Positions 26,101 through 35,141 of a stretch of 64,000 bases of DNA are shown in pieces. A program made the position numbers and the translations under genes. The DNA lies in contig NZ_AZGF01000006.1 in NCBI RefSeq assembly GCF_001434475.1, positions 1-64,000 on the forward strand, in the 5' to 3' direction. The notes under the pieces are model-generated. The model was not told the origin of the DNA and ran no database searches. It saw only the letters and a list, made by a program, of their open reading frames with translations. This DNA comes from Paucilactobacillus suebicus DSM 5007 = KCTC 3549 (lineage in GTDB: Bacteria > Bacillota > Bacilli > Lactobacillales > Lactobacillaceae). Each line of letters starts with the position of its first letter. Positions within the stretch are counted from its first letter, which is position 1.

Positions 26101-28155
26101 TTACCTAATAGCATCAAATGCATTATTTAATTGATCATATCTATCCGATCTAACAAAAATAGGAATTTGATCAAGTGGCGCACTAACACTAATATTCTGG
26201 CCTCCATTTATTACTTCACCAGTATATGCATTAGTCCATCTTGTTCCTTCTGGTAAATACACATTACGTAAATTTTCATCTTCGTATAGAATAGGTGAAA
26301 TAAGAACACTGTCACCAAACATATATTCATCTTCAATATTCCAAGAATTATTATCATTACTAAAATCATAAAATAATGGTCTAATTACAGGAGTTCCCTT
26401 ATCATGAGCATTTGCCATCTGTATTTTAATATAATCACGTAAATTTTCTCGAAGATGCATATATTTTGTAATTATGGCATATGCTTTTTCACCATATGCC
26501 CACGGTTCAGTTGGTGCACCAGTACCCATTTTTCCGCCCCCGTGGTCACTTAAAGGATCAGAAAACGGATCTCTGGATCCATGCATCCTCATAACTGGAC
26601 AAAAAGTCGCAAATTGAGTCCATCTAACAACCAATTGCTTAAATACTGGATCATTAATGTTTCCACCAGTAAATCCACCAATATCTGTTGTCCACCAAGG
26701 AATTCCCGCAATCCCCATATTTAGCCCAATTGCTAATTGTCTCCGCATAGATTCAAAACTGGAATCAATATCGCCAGACCAGACCAGTGCACCATATTTT
26801 TGGCTACCAGCCCAGGCACTTCTGACCAGACTAATTATATTTGTTTTACCTTCAGTCTTTAAACCGTCAAATATGGTTTTAGCATACCCAACTGGATACA
26901 AATTTCCAACTTCAAGTACACTACCATTTTGATACCTATAATTATCAAAATCGTAAGCAGAATATTCAGGTTCGGCTTCATCCAGCCAAAAAAGATCGAC
27001 ACCCTTATCGTAATAATTTTTCTTCAATAATTTCCATACATAGTTTTGTGCATCTGGATTAGTAAAATCAACAAATCCATTATTACCCAAGAAATTCATT
27101 GTGATTTCGACTCCACGATCAGTTTTAACTAAATAACCATTATCGGCCATTTCTTTGTAATGACTGCTTGTTTCATCAACTGTAGGCCAAACTGAAACCA
27201 TCAATTTAATACCCATCTTGTGCAACTCATCGGCCATTTTATTTGGATCAGGCCAATACTTTTCATCAAATTTAAACTCACCTGATTTTGGCCAATGGAA
27301 AAAATCGATCACAATAACACTTATTGGTAGATTACGTTTTTTAAACTCATGTGCCGCTTCCAATAATTCGTCTTGTGTTTGATAACGAAGCTTGCATTGC
27401 CAATAACCCATTGCATAATCTGGCATCATCGGCACAGTTCCTGCAACTTTAGCATATTGTTCTTCTATAGACGCCGGGCTGTCCCCACTGGTAATCCAAA
27501 AATCCATTTCTTTAGTTGCGTAGGATGTCCACTCAGTTATATTTTTAGCAAAACTAACTGCCCCAACCGCAGGATTATTCCACAAAAAACCATAACCTTT
27601 ATTTGAAATATAAAATGGAACAGATGCCTGAGAATTTCGCAATGCCAGTTCAAGTTTAGATCCCTTTAAGTCAATGTAATCTTCCTGATATTGACCCATA
27701 CCAAATATTTTTTCGTCCTTATTAGCTTCAAATCTTACGTTCAGTTTAAAATCTCCACCTGGATTTCCCTGAAGGCTACACCAATCAAGGTCCAAGGAAC
27801 TTTTAAATCTTTTAGGAGCGATATCATCACTTGCAGGATCAGGATAATCCGTACGAGTCCTTTGCCAACCTTTCAGTAATGTCTCTCCATTTTCATTATA
27901 GAAAGAAAGATCACCATAATAGTTTATCTCTGCAGTTATATTGCCGTTTGTAATCTTACCAGAACGCTTGCTAGAACTTATTTCAATACTAGCATTATAG
28001 TTTTCAGCCACTGGCATTGTTAAAGCATTATTTAAATCAGTGAATTCAGAATACTTTGTATTTCTCACTCGAAAACTATTTTCTCCCCATGGTTGAATAA
28101 TCATGGTTGAACCATTCTCTTTGATATAAAGAGATCCATCTTTTTTATATAACAA
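26101..28155 (-). CDS. GH31 alpha-xylosidase or alpha-glucosidase
   Basis: 684 residues, cytoplasmic (no signal peptide). An N-terminal beta-sandwich (1-225) is followed by a TIM barrel. The nucleophile Asp lies in LFWLDEAEPEY (about 392) and the acid/base Asp in VWSGDIDSS (about 461). The C-terminal beta domains follow. GH31 covers alpha-glucosidases, alpha-xylosidases and related enzymes. The EAEPE pattern after the nucleophile leans to the alpha-xylosidase side, but that is a guess. It starts 41 nt after the MFS transporter and the two are probably one operon under the divergent AraC regulator. Isoprimeverose or another alpha-linked disaccharide would fit. Confidence 0.85.
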   Translation of the reverse strand: MLYKKDGSLYIKENGSTMIIQPWGENSFRVRNTKYSEFTDLNNALTMPVAENYNASIEISSSKRSGKITNGNITAEINYYGDLSFYNENGETLLKGWQRTRTDYPDPASDDIAPKRFKSSLDLDWCSLQGNPGGDFKLNVRFEANKDEKIFGMGQYQEDYIDLKGSKLELALRNSQASVPFYISNKGYGFLWNNPAVGAVSFAKNITEWTSYATKEMDFWITSGDSPASIEEQYAKVAGTVPMMPDYAMGYWQCKLRYQTQDELLEAAHEFKKRNLPISVIVIDFFHWPKSGEFKFDEKYWPDPNKMADELHKMGIKLMVSVWPTVDETSSHYKEMADNGYLVKTDRGVEITMNFLGNNGFVDFTNPDAQNYVWKLLKKNYYDKGVDLFWLDEAEPEYSAYDFDNYRYQNGSVLEVGNLYPVGYAKTIFDGLKTEGKTNIISLVRSAWAGSQKYGALVWSGDIDSSFESMRRQLAIGLNMGIAGIPWWTTDIGGFTGGNINDPVFKQLVVRWTQFATFCPVMRMHGSRDPFSDPLSDHGGGKMGTGAPTEPWAYGEKAYAIITKYMHLRENLRDYIKIQMANAHDKGTPVIRPLFYDFSNDNNSWNIEDEYMFGDSVLISPILYEDENLRNVYLPEGTRWTNAYTGEVINGGQNISVSAPLDQIPIFVRSDRYDQLNNAFDAIR

Positions 28156-28196
28156 GTTTACGCCTCCAACTACAAGTCAATTTTCTATTGCTTAGT

Positions 28197-29417
28197 TTAT
28201 TTGTTTTCTACTTCTTGAGAATCATCCTTGATCTGCTGTTTACGTGGTGCAAATTTCATAACAGCAAGAACCAATATCAATAACACAATACCAATTACAC
28301 CAGCAGCCACCAAGGCAGCACTTGGAGATGCATTACCAGAAATCTTTGCAATACCGCTATAAATGTAAGGTGTTAAAAACACACTAACGTTAACGAAAAT
28401 AAGCATGACTGAATTACAGAAATTTACTAATGACTTAGGAGCAACTTCTGCGATCTGATAGTAGAGAAATGCTGGAGCAAATGTAAATGCAGCTGTAACG
28501 ATAATTAATAATATGGCAGATACCATCAAACTATTGGTAAATGACATACCAATCAGTGCAGCACTCATTGCAGCAATTGCAATTGGTAATAAGGAATTTT
28601 TAAGCACTTTAAACACAGGAGCAAAAATTATTCCGACGATCATACCTGTTATTGACATAAAGCTCATGACAAAGCTAGCACTCGTGGCACTACCAAAGCC
28701 CTTTCCAGTTATTAAAAGACCATATTTAACAATCATGCCCTCCAACATAAGTTGTAAAACTGCATAGTACGCGAAGAACAAATATACTCTCTTGCTGAGC
28801 TTACCTAATCGAGTCCAAATAGATTCATTAGAAGTATTAGAACTAATATCCATTTCAGGTAAAATAATCATAACCAGGAAGAAAATAATCAAGATGATGG
28901 AATAGCTCAAAAAGCTAGCACGCCAGCTAATTTTTAAAAGTACACCTGCTAGCATAGTCAGAAGAGTACTTGATAAACTTGAAACAGTACCAATTAGTCC
29001 AAGCATCTGTGCACGCTCATTACCAACATAGAAATAAGAAACAATACTAAATGCCATTGGGTTCAGTAACCCAATACCAGCTCCAAAAAAGAATCGACAA
29101 ACTAACACCATGTAAATATTAGTGGCAAAAAACGGCATTACACCTGCAATAAATGAAATAGCCAGCCCAATTAAGGCCACTTTCTTATATCCCAATTTTC
29201 CAGTTAATAACGGACTAAGTGCAATAAAAATAAGAATAGCTAAACTTGGTAAAGTACTGATTGATTCTACCAATGATGATGGAACATTCGAAAAATCAGC
29301 TTCCACTGCTGGAATTGCACCAGAAATGATACCAGCAGCACTTGTATCAATTGAAATACATAAAATTGAGGCCTTAAACAAGAAACTAGATATGTTTCTA
29401 CCAGAATTAGCAGCCAT
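28197..29417 (-). CDS. MFS transporter, probable sugar or glycoside uptake
   Basis: I start at the ATG at 29417, 9 nt after AGGAGG. A longer frame from 29441 has no ribosome site. 406 residues with 12 predicted helices and an N-terminal cytoplasmic tail. The sequence belongs to the general MFS, not to the GPH group. Co-orientation with the GH31 gene and the perfect cre upstream suggest uptake of the glycoside the GH31 enzyme cleaves. The direction of transport is inferred from context only. Confidence 0.8.
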   Translation of the reverse strand: MAANSGRNISSFLFKASILCISIDTSAAGIISGAIPAVEADFSNVPSSLVESISTLPSLAILIFIALSPLLTGKLGYKKVALIGLAISFIAGVMPFFATNIYMVLVCRFFFGAGIGLLNPMAFSIVSYFYVGNERAQMLGLIGTVSSLSSTLLTMLAGVLLKISWRASFLSYSIILIIFFLVMIILPEMDISSNTSNESIWTRLGKLSKRVYLFFAYYAVLQLMLEGMIVKYGLLITGKGFGSATSASFVMSFMSITGMIVGIIFAPVFKVLKNSLLPIAIAAMSAALIGMSFTNSLMVSAILLIIVTAAFTFAPAFLYYQIAEVAPKSLVNFCNSVMLIFVNVSVFLTPYIYSGIAKISGNASPSAALVAAGVIGIVLLILVLAVMKFAPRKQQIKDDSQEVENK

Positions 29418-29500
29418 TTTGTTCTTCCTCCTAAGATACATCTATAAAATTGCCTATATTCCATAAGTACAAAAAGACAAAAATTAGTTACAAAATCACT

Positions 29501-29514
29501 TGTAAACGTTTACA
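29501..29514. promoter_or_regulatory. perfectly palindromic cre
   Basis: TGTAAACGTTTACA is a perfect 14-bp palindrome that fits the cre consensus throughout. It lies 84 bp upstream of the MFS start and about 90 bp upstream of the AraC gene, so CcpA could control both. A LacI-family repressor other than CcpA could use the same site. Confidence 0.75.
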
Positions 29515-29606
29515 AATACATTGTAACTAGTTCCAATCATTGACATAATGGCTATAATTATAAGAAAAGTAGCGAAAATAAACTTATGCAGAGGAGAACA
29601 AACATT

Positions 29607-30524
29607 TTGGAAAATAAACTATATTTGTTTAATTTATCAAAGTTACCAATGTTCTATGTCTCAGGATACCTGGATATTTCTTCAAATTGGCAACATAAAC
29701 ATATGTATCAACAAGGAAATTGGGAAATTATTTTTGTATTAGACGGTGTAATTTATTTAAATATTGAAGGACAAGAATACGAAATACACAAAAATAGTTA
29801 TTTCCTAGTACCGCCATATAAAAACATGGAAGGATATAAAGAATCACCAGTTGGGACTAGAATGCTGTGGATTCATTTTTTCCCAAGAGAAGATGTGAAA
29901 GAAGTAGAAAATATAGATAATTCTGACTATTATTCATCATTGATACCTCAACACGGAATAATGTATGATTCAGATCCGCTGCTAGTCATTGCATATGAAA
30001 TTCTAGACTCGGCTCAAAAGAAAAAGGGGTTATCAATCGATCTTCAAGTTACACAACTACTTATGCAGCTAGGAGAAGATTTTAGACAAGCTAGTATTCA
30101 TAGCAGAAGCTTAGATAAATCTATTGAGAATATAGATGTTTGGATTGACGCACATTTGGATGAAATAGACACCGTTGCCGACATTGGATTAGCATTCAAC
30201 TTCAATTCTGTCTATTTAAATAGACTTTTCAAAGATAAACACCATACGTCTTTGTATCAATATGTAATAACTCAAAAAATAAAGAGAGCAGAAAATCTCT
30301 TAATATCCTCAGGTATTCCAATATCAGAAGTATCAAAAAATTCATTTTTCAAAGATAAAAGAAACTTTTCACGCACTTTCAAAAAAAGGGTTGGTATTAC
30401 ACCAGAAAAATATCGACAGCTTTTCAAAAGTAAATTTATAAATTCACCATCATATGATCCTGAAATACCAGTACCTGAAAGAATTAAAGTAGAGCTTAAA
30501 AAAAACAATAGTAAAAGTACATAA
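29607..30524 (+). CDS. AraC-family regulator of the GH31 locus
   Basis: GAGGAG (29591-29596) lies 10 nt before a TTG at 29607, so I prefer that start (305 residues). The ATG at 29586 has no ribosome site. Residues 1-150 look like an AraC cupin sensor (NWEIIFVLDGVIYLNIEG). Residues 190-290 carry the two helix-turn-helix units (DIGLAFNFNSVYLNRLFKDK and a second with NFSRTFKKRVGITPEKYR). The C-terminal tail is rich in Lys, Asn and Ser. It is divergent from the MFS/GH31 operon and probably activates it. Confidence 0.82.
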   Translation: MENKLYLFNLSKLPMFYVSGYLDISSNWQHKHMYQQGNWEIIFVLDGVIYLNIEGQEYEIHKNSYFLVPPYKNMEGYKESPVGTRMLWIHFFPREDVKEVENIDNSDYYSSLIPQHGIMYDSDPLLVIAYEILDSAQKKKGLSIDLQVTQLLMQLGEDFRQASIHSRSLDKSIENIDVWIDAHLDEIDTVADIGLAFNFNSVYLNRLFKDKHHTSLYQYVITQKIKRAENLLISSGIPISEVSKNSFFKDKRNFSRTFKKRVGITPEKYRQLFKSKFINSPSYDPEIPVPERIKVELKKNNSKST

Positions 30525-30614
30525 TTATTTATTTACAATGACGTCCTTTTACTTTATGGATAAAAACTTCAATAGAGTAACAAACATCTCAAATGCAACC
30601 GTAACTTAATTATC

Positions 30615-30630
30615 TGCGGTAAAAACCGCA
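30615..30630 (-). terminator. small hairpin directly after the rlmH stop
   Basis: TGCGGT/ACCGCA with a 4-nt loop starts at the base after the rlmH stop codon. There is no proper T-run after it, so termination is uncertain. Confidence 0.4.
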
Positions 30631-31110
30631 TCACTTATGATATGGACTACCCTCATTAATCATAAAAGCCCGATAAACTTGCTCAGTCAGCACCAATCTC
30701 ATCAGCTGATGTGGCAACGTAAAACGACCAAATGAGATTTGTGTATCAGCACGTTTCAAAACTGTGGGTGTTAATCCCAATGAACCACCAATCACGAACG
30801 TGATATCAGAATGACCATAGGTAGTTAACTGTTGAAGTTCAGCCGCAAATTCTTCGGATGACCGTTCTTTACCCTTAATGGCAAGGGCATAGACATATTC
30901 ACGATCTTTAATCTTGGCCAAAATTCGTTCTCCTTCTTTAGCCATCACTTCATCCATTTCGGCTTGACTCAGAGATTCCGGAGCTTTTTCATCTGGCACC
31001 TCCACAATTTCAAATTTACAAAACCGACTCAAGCGTTTTGCATATTCACTAATTCCTGCTTTAAAATACTTCTCCTTGAGTTTTCCTACGCCAATGATTT
31101 TGATGTTCAT
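30631..31110 (-). CDS. rlmH: 23S rRNA (pseudouridine1915-N3)-methyltransferase
   Basis: 159 residues, the exact family size. The SPOUT knot is seen in the C-terminal half: [11 protein letters not shown] (about residues 103-113) binds S-adenosylmethionine, and [17 protein letters not shown] then [17 protein letters not shown] close the knot. The protein methylates a pseudouridine of helix 69 in the assembled ribosome as a homodimer. Its position near walRK-htrA is conserved in Firmicutes. A DnaA-box cluster lies directly upstream. Confidence 0.95.
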   Translation of the reverse strand: MNIKIIGVGKLKEKYFKAGISEYAKRLSRFCKFEIVEVPDEKAPESLSQAEMDEVMAKEGERILAKIKDREYVYALAIKGKERSSEEFAAELQQLTTYGHSDITFVIGGSLGLTPTVLKRADTQISFGRFTLPHQLMRLVLTEQVYRAFMINEGSPYHK

Positions 31111-31131
31111 AACTACCGACCTTTCAACAAG

Positions 31132-31443
31132 TTATCCACAGAGTTTTCCACAGGCTGTGGGTAATTACGAACATATTTTCGCCCATTTTTTCTCCACAGC
31201 TAATTTTTGAGAAATTTATTAAATTTTTTTATCCACAGTTTTACACAGAAACATTCGTTCGATACGGCATATGTATAACGTTGATATATCAACGTTTATG
31301 CACTGTAATATTACAATCTCATAAGTTATCCACAAATTACCATCTTGCCTGTGGATAACTTTTCAACGCCAACAAACGCCCGTTTAACGGTTTTTCATCT
31401 TTACAAATTAGTATAACAAATATTATCCACCAAGTTTTCCACA
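31132..31443. promoter_or_regulatory. DnaA-box cluster upstream of rlmH
   Basis: Perfect TTATCCACA boxes lie at 31132-31140, 31229-31237 and 31326-31334 (plus strand) and at 31350-31358 (minus strand). One- or two-mismatch boxes lie at 31144-31152, 31156-31164 (minus), 31190-31198, 31239-31247, 31423-31431 and 31435-31443. The three plus-strand perfect boxes are each 97 bp apart. B. subtilis has oriC-proximal DnaA-box clusters, one of them by the rlmH homologue yydA as I recall, so this is likely a DnaA-titrating site. It is not oriC itself, as no dnaA/dnaN genes are here. It may also affect rlmH transcription. Confidence 0.8.
31277..31296. repeat. 20-bp perfect palindrome inside the DnaA-box cluster
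   Basis: AACGTTGATATATCAACGTT is perfectly self-complementary and lies between the second and third DnaA boxes. It could be an operator for an unknown protein. Confidence 0.55.
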
Positions 31444-31948
31444 ATTAAAATTTTCTCACGTTACCCTTGCTTTTTCCCACATGAACTTAATCTTTTCTTA
31501 AATAGCTATTTGTTCGTAAATTATCCTACTATTACCTTTTAAATCGAATTAAACCCGAACGTTGAAAACGAAGGTTCGTTTTTTCAATAAACTAACATCA
31601 TTTTATGCATCCAGAATAAATTAACGTTTATACATAGACCGTCTATCTCACTCATAGATTCCCCATATTTAAAAAAATGACCAAACAAAAAAGCCCAGAA
31701 CCATCATTAGCATTCTGAACTATCTCTTTTGTCAGCTGTTTCAACCATCCACCAACATCATCTCACCATTTTGGTTTAACTATCGCCGGTACCCACACTA
31801 TTGATTTATGTTGATTGGATGAATTGAAATTGCTTTTGTATGGTAATTATTATAGGAGCTGTTAGGTGGTTTGACATCGGTTATTTTGTACAAATATTGG
31901 TTGGGTTTTTGGTGATTTTTTTGCGGATGATCTTTGTATTTTTATAGC
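31444..31948. other. non-coding stretch between the DnaA cluster and element E3
   Basis: No open frame with a ribosome site. One weak hairpin, CGAAC...GTTCG followed by T6 (about 31558-31587), could be a plus-strand terminator with no gene to serve. Otherwise it is AT-rich without clear structure. It may hold an unrecognised small RNA. Confidence 0.35.
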
Positions 31949-32079
31949 CGAAACGTGCAAAATGGGGCTGACCCCGGTCAGATAAGTCAAAAAAGCGGAA
32001 TTCCTTCAAAGTTCACGAAGGATTTCCGCTTTTTCGTCTTATCTGCTGGGGTCATAACGCCCCATTTTTCACTCTATTT
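31949..32079 (-). repeat. palindromic 3'-UTR element E3
   Basis: Read on the minus strand it starts at the htrA stop codon (TAA ATAGAGTGAAAAATGGGG). It forms stems CAAAATGGGGC-type (outer), GACCCC/GGGGTC, CAGATAAG/CTTATC and AAAAAGCGGAAATCCTT (inner), and closes with TTTTGCACGTTTCGGC. The closing box matches E6-E8 and the ATAAG step matches E1, E2, E4 and E5, so it links the two sub-groups. Confidence 0.75.
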
Positions 32080-33370
32080 ATTCCGAACTACTATCACTAT
32101 CCAACGCCGAGGTCGATTCACTCAGCTTGATCGATCCAGTCTTCAACTGACCGTCACGATAGTACTTAACCGAAACCGTATCGCCGACCTTGTGCTTGTA
32201 TAGCACGTCTTTCAGCGTTGCTTCTGACGTAATCTTCGTGCCATCCATTTCTGTGATCACATCATACTTCTTTAAACCAGCATTACCAGCGGATGATGGA
32301 GAGAGGATCTTCATGATCACAACACCCTTCGTCACACTAGTTGGTAATTTAAGAACTGATTTTTGTTGTGAAGCTGAGATATTGTCCAGACCCACTAATT
32401 CAATTCCCAATGCGGGGCGAGTGATTTTACCATTTTTAACTAGCTGGTTAATTACGCTAACCACTTCATTACTTGGAATCGAGAAGCCCATACCTTCAAC
32501 GTCGGTTCCTTCATCATCACTGGATAGCTTCATTGAGTTAATTCCAACGACCTGACCAGCCATGTTGACTAATGGTCCACCCGAGTTACCAGGGTTGATA
32601 GCTGCATCCGTTTGAATAACCGTGGCATTACCAGTGGTATTGCCGCTATTGTCCTGAACTTGAACGGTCCGCTTCTTAGCCGAAATAATCCCCTTAGTCA
32701 CTGAAGTAGCGTACTCAGATCCCAATGGTGAGCCAATTGCCAAAACGTCTTGCCCTGCCTCAATTTCATTTGAGTTACCAAAGCTGGCAACCGTTGTGAC
32801 TTGTGATGAATTAATCTTGATTACCGCTAAATCGGTCGTTGCATCAGTACCAACGATTGAAGCATCTAGCTTCTTACCGTTGCTCAAGATAACTTCCAGT
32901 GCAGAAGAACCGGACACCACGTGATTGTTGGTCACGATATAGGCAGTGTTGCCGTCCTTCTTATAAATCACACCAGAACCTTCACTTTGAGCCTGAAGTG
33001 AGCTATTAGATGACGACGAGCTGGAGCTGTTGGTATTCGCACCATAGATACCTAATCCATCTGTACTGCTTGACTGATTAGTTAAGTTGACCACCGAGAC
33101 AACTGAGGCCTTAACCGTGTTGAACGCCTTCGTTGACTGACTTGTCCCCGTCACCTTACTTTGGTTAACCTTGGTCCCGCCAGCCTTGCTGGATCCCTTT
33201 GGTACTGATGTCGAACTGGTACTACCTGCGTAACCGTTATTAATTAAATAACCGGCTCCGTATGCCAAGCCACCACCAATTAACCCAGCGATTAACGCAA
33301 CAACCGCAACTTTCCACCATAAAGTAAAACGCCCATTTTTCTTGGGTTGATTCTGCTGATTATTATCCAT
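32078..33370 (-). CDS. htrA: HtrA/DegP-type membrane serine protease
   Basis: I start at ATG 33370, behind GGGGAG (430 residues). A short cytoplasmic N-terminus and one membrane helix (about 15-42) are followed by a Ser/Thr-rich linker with serine runs. The trypsin-like domain has the catalytic His in TNNHVVSGS, Asp in TTDLAVIKI and Ser in NPGNSGGPL. One PDZ domain follows (about 330-415). It degrades misfolded proteins at the outer face of the membrane. It lies downstream of the wal operon, with the usual gene order, and its stop codon overlaps repeat E3. Confidence 0.93.
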   Translation of the reverse strand: MDNNQQNQPKKNGRFTLWWKVAVVALIAGLIGGGLAYGAGYLINNGYAGSTSSTSVPKGSSKAGGTKVNQSKVTGTSQSTKAFNTVKASVVSVVNLTNQSSSTDGLGIYGANTNSSSSSSSNSSLQAQSEGSGVIYKKDGNTAYIVTNNHVVSGSSALEVILSNGKKLDASIVGTDATTDLAVIKINSSQVTTVASFGNSNEIEAGQDVLAIGSPLGSEYATSVTKGIISAKKRTVQVQDNSGNTTGNATVIQTDAAINPGNSGGPLVNMAGQVVGINSMKLSSDDEGTDVEGMGFSIPSNEVVSVINQLVKNGKITRPALGIELVGLDNISASQQKSVLKLPTSVTKGVVIMKILSPSSAGNAGLKKYDVITEMDGTKITSEATLKDVLYKHKVGDTVSVKYYRDGQLKTGSIKLSESTSALDSDSSSE

Positions 33371-33452
33371 CACACAACGCTCCCCTTGATTATTCATATA
33401 TGTTAATCATACATAATTTTTGTGAAAAATTTATGAACTTACTCAATATTGA

Positions 33453-34262
33453 TTATAGCGTATATAACTTGGTTGGTGCATCAGGTTCGGTGTCATGCAA
33501 ATGAAAATCGTGATCTACCCCGAAGTCATGCTGTTCCATCATGGTTGTGACGGTTAAATGAGCCAGTGAGCGCATATTATTTTCCTGACTGCGGTGGCCG
33601 AGAAAGATTTGCTTCGTTTGATTGCCAATGACGCTCATCATGGTATTAGCGCCATCTTCATTAGATAAATGACCCTCATCACCCAAAATACGTTGTTTGA
33701 GGGGCCATGCATACGGCCCCATTCGTAGCATTTCCATGTCGTGATTGCATTCGATTAAGTAAGCATCGGCATCCTTAATAGTCTGTTCAACACGATCAGA
33801 AACATAGCCAGTATCCGTCAGATCGCAGAATGTTTTGCCATCATGGTGAACCTGGTAAAATTGTGGTTCGGCTGCATCATGTGACACCGCAAAACTTTCT
33901 ACATCCATATCACCCATGCTCAGCGTTTTACCAGGCTCGAGAATGTGTTGTTGTTCAACTGGCACCTTGCCGATTTTGCTACTCATAGCGTCCCATGTGC
34001 CATGGTTAGCATACACATTCATGCCATATTTGCGCGCCAAAACACCGACACCCTTGATATGGTCGGTATGTTCATGCGTCACAAAGAGTGCATCGACATC
34101 GGTCAACGAACGCCCAATCTTTTCCATTAATCCCTGGATCTTTTTGCCACTTAATCCGGCATCAATCAAAATTTTGTGTTCAGGCGTCTCTAAATAAGTC
34201 ACGTTGCCCGTACTACCACTGGCTAAAATACTGTAATGTAATTGATCATCTATCGTTTGCAA
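33453..34262 (-). CDS. walJ: WalJ/YycJ metallo-beta-lactamase-fold hydrolase
   Basis: The open frame extends to 34310, but GAGAGG precedes a TTG at 34262 and that start gives the usual 269 residues. The metal site THEHTDH (about residues 56-62) and further His and Asp residues (ECNHDME, LGHRSQENN) show an active MBL fold. WalJ homologues act on nucleic acid, with a reported 5'-3' exonuclease role in mismatch repair. It is the fifth gene of walRKHIJ, close behind walI. Confidence 0.9.
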   Translation of the reverse strand: MQTIDDQLHYSILASGSTGNVTYLETPEHKILIDAGLSGKKIQGLMEKIGRSLTDVDALFVTHEHTDHIKGVGVLARKYGMNVYANHGTWDAMSSKIGKVPVEQQHILEPGKTLSMGDMDVESFAVSHDAAEPQFYQVHHDGKTFCDLTDTGYVSDRVEQTIKDADAYLIECNHDMEMLRMGPYAWPLKQRILGDEGHLSNEDGANTMMSVIGNQTKQIFLGHRSQENNMRSLAHLTVTTMMEQHDFGVDHDFHLHDTEPDAPTKLYTL

Positions 34263-34290
34263 AATAATTTCCTCTCGCCTGTTGTTTCTC

Positions 34291-35121
34291 TTAATTAGAA
34301 GAAGATTCATTCAATAAATTAGAATTGGCCTTGATCAACGTTCCAGTAAACGCGTTAATCTGTCGAATTTGAGTACTATCTGTATTCTTCGTCTGAATGC
34401 CGATTACCCAAGTTGGAATATACACGTTATTGCCCTTAGATGAAAGTAGTTTGACGTACCCGAGCTTCGCCCACTTAATCTTTGAGTTGTTTGGAATCTC
34501 ATTGTGTTGGTATAACCAGAAGACCGCCTTCTTTTGACTAATGGTCGTCTCCTCTTCACGAAGGATTTGAATATTACTCATGTATGTCTGAGTGTAGCCC
34601 GTAACGGTATCCTTATTGCGTACTTTAAAACGCAATTGGCCGTCATCTGACAGCACATGTAAATCTGGTCCCTTTTGAACGTAGACAATCATACCATCTT
34701 TTTCAGCGCTCAAGCGAGCATCGTAAACATAGTGGGTACCAAACAGAACCTTGCTTTGATCTTTAATCACCTTATTCAAAACCTTTTGTGGGTGAGCTGG
34801 ATCAATCTTGATCGTTGACTCGAAAGTACTGTTCAATTCATTATCGCTATAACTGGCAACTTGGTTTTTCAGCTTTGAAACGTTATTTTGCAACGCATTA
34901 TCATTTTCATCGCTGGAAATGTAATACCCTGACGAAAGCTTATTTGATAGCTTGCCAATTGTGATTGAATCATTCTTCATTTCCTTGATGATCGCAGATT
35001 CTTGACTAGTTGATTTGCTGGTCACCGTAAATGGTTTATCAGACGTCAACGACAAGCCAAGAAAAATATCAATCGCGATAAATGCAATCAAGAAGATCCA
35101 TTGAATTCGGCGAAAGTTCAT
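34291..35121 (-). CDS. walI: WalI (YycI), regulator of the WalK kinase
   Basis: 276 residues. One N-terminal membrane helix (about 6-25, IQWIFLIAFIAIDIFLGLSL) is followed by an extracellular YycH/YycI-type domain. It forms a membrane complex with WalH and WalK and modulates kinase activity, as repressor in Bacillus and activator in staphylococci. It ends 28 bp before the TTG start of walJ and starts 20 bp after walH. Confidence 0.88.
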   Translation of the reverse strand: MNFRRIQWIFLIAFIAIDIFLGLSLTSDKPFTVTSKSTSQESAIIKEMKNDSITIGKLSNKLSSGYYISSDENDNALQNNVSKLKNQVASYSDNELNSTFESTIKIDPAHPQKVLNKVIKDQSKVLFGTHYVYDARLSAEKDGMIVYVQKGPDLHVLSDDGQLRFKVRNKDTVTGYTQTYMSNIQILREEETTISQKKAVFWLYQHNEIPNNSKIKWAKLGYVKLLSSKGNNVYIPTWVIGIQTKNTDSTQIRQINAFTGTLIKANSNLLNESSSN

Positions 35122-35141
35122 GGTTTGGCCCCCTTTCTTTG

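Noticed and set aside
31132-31443. The DnaA-box cluster as the chromosome origin
   Set aside because: dnaA and dnaN are not here, there is no clear AT-rich unwinding element between boxes, and recF at the right edge places oriC beyond the window.
33453-34310. walJ starting at 34310
   Set aside because: That start lies inside walI and lacks a ribosome site, while TTG at 34262 has one and gives the normal length.
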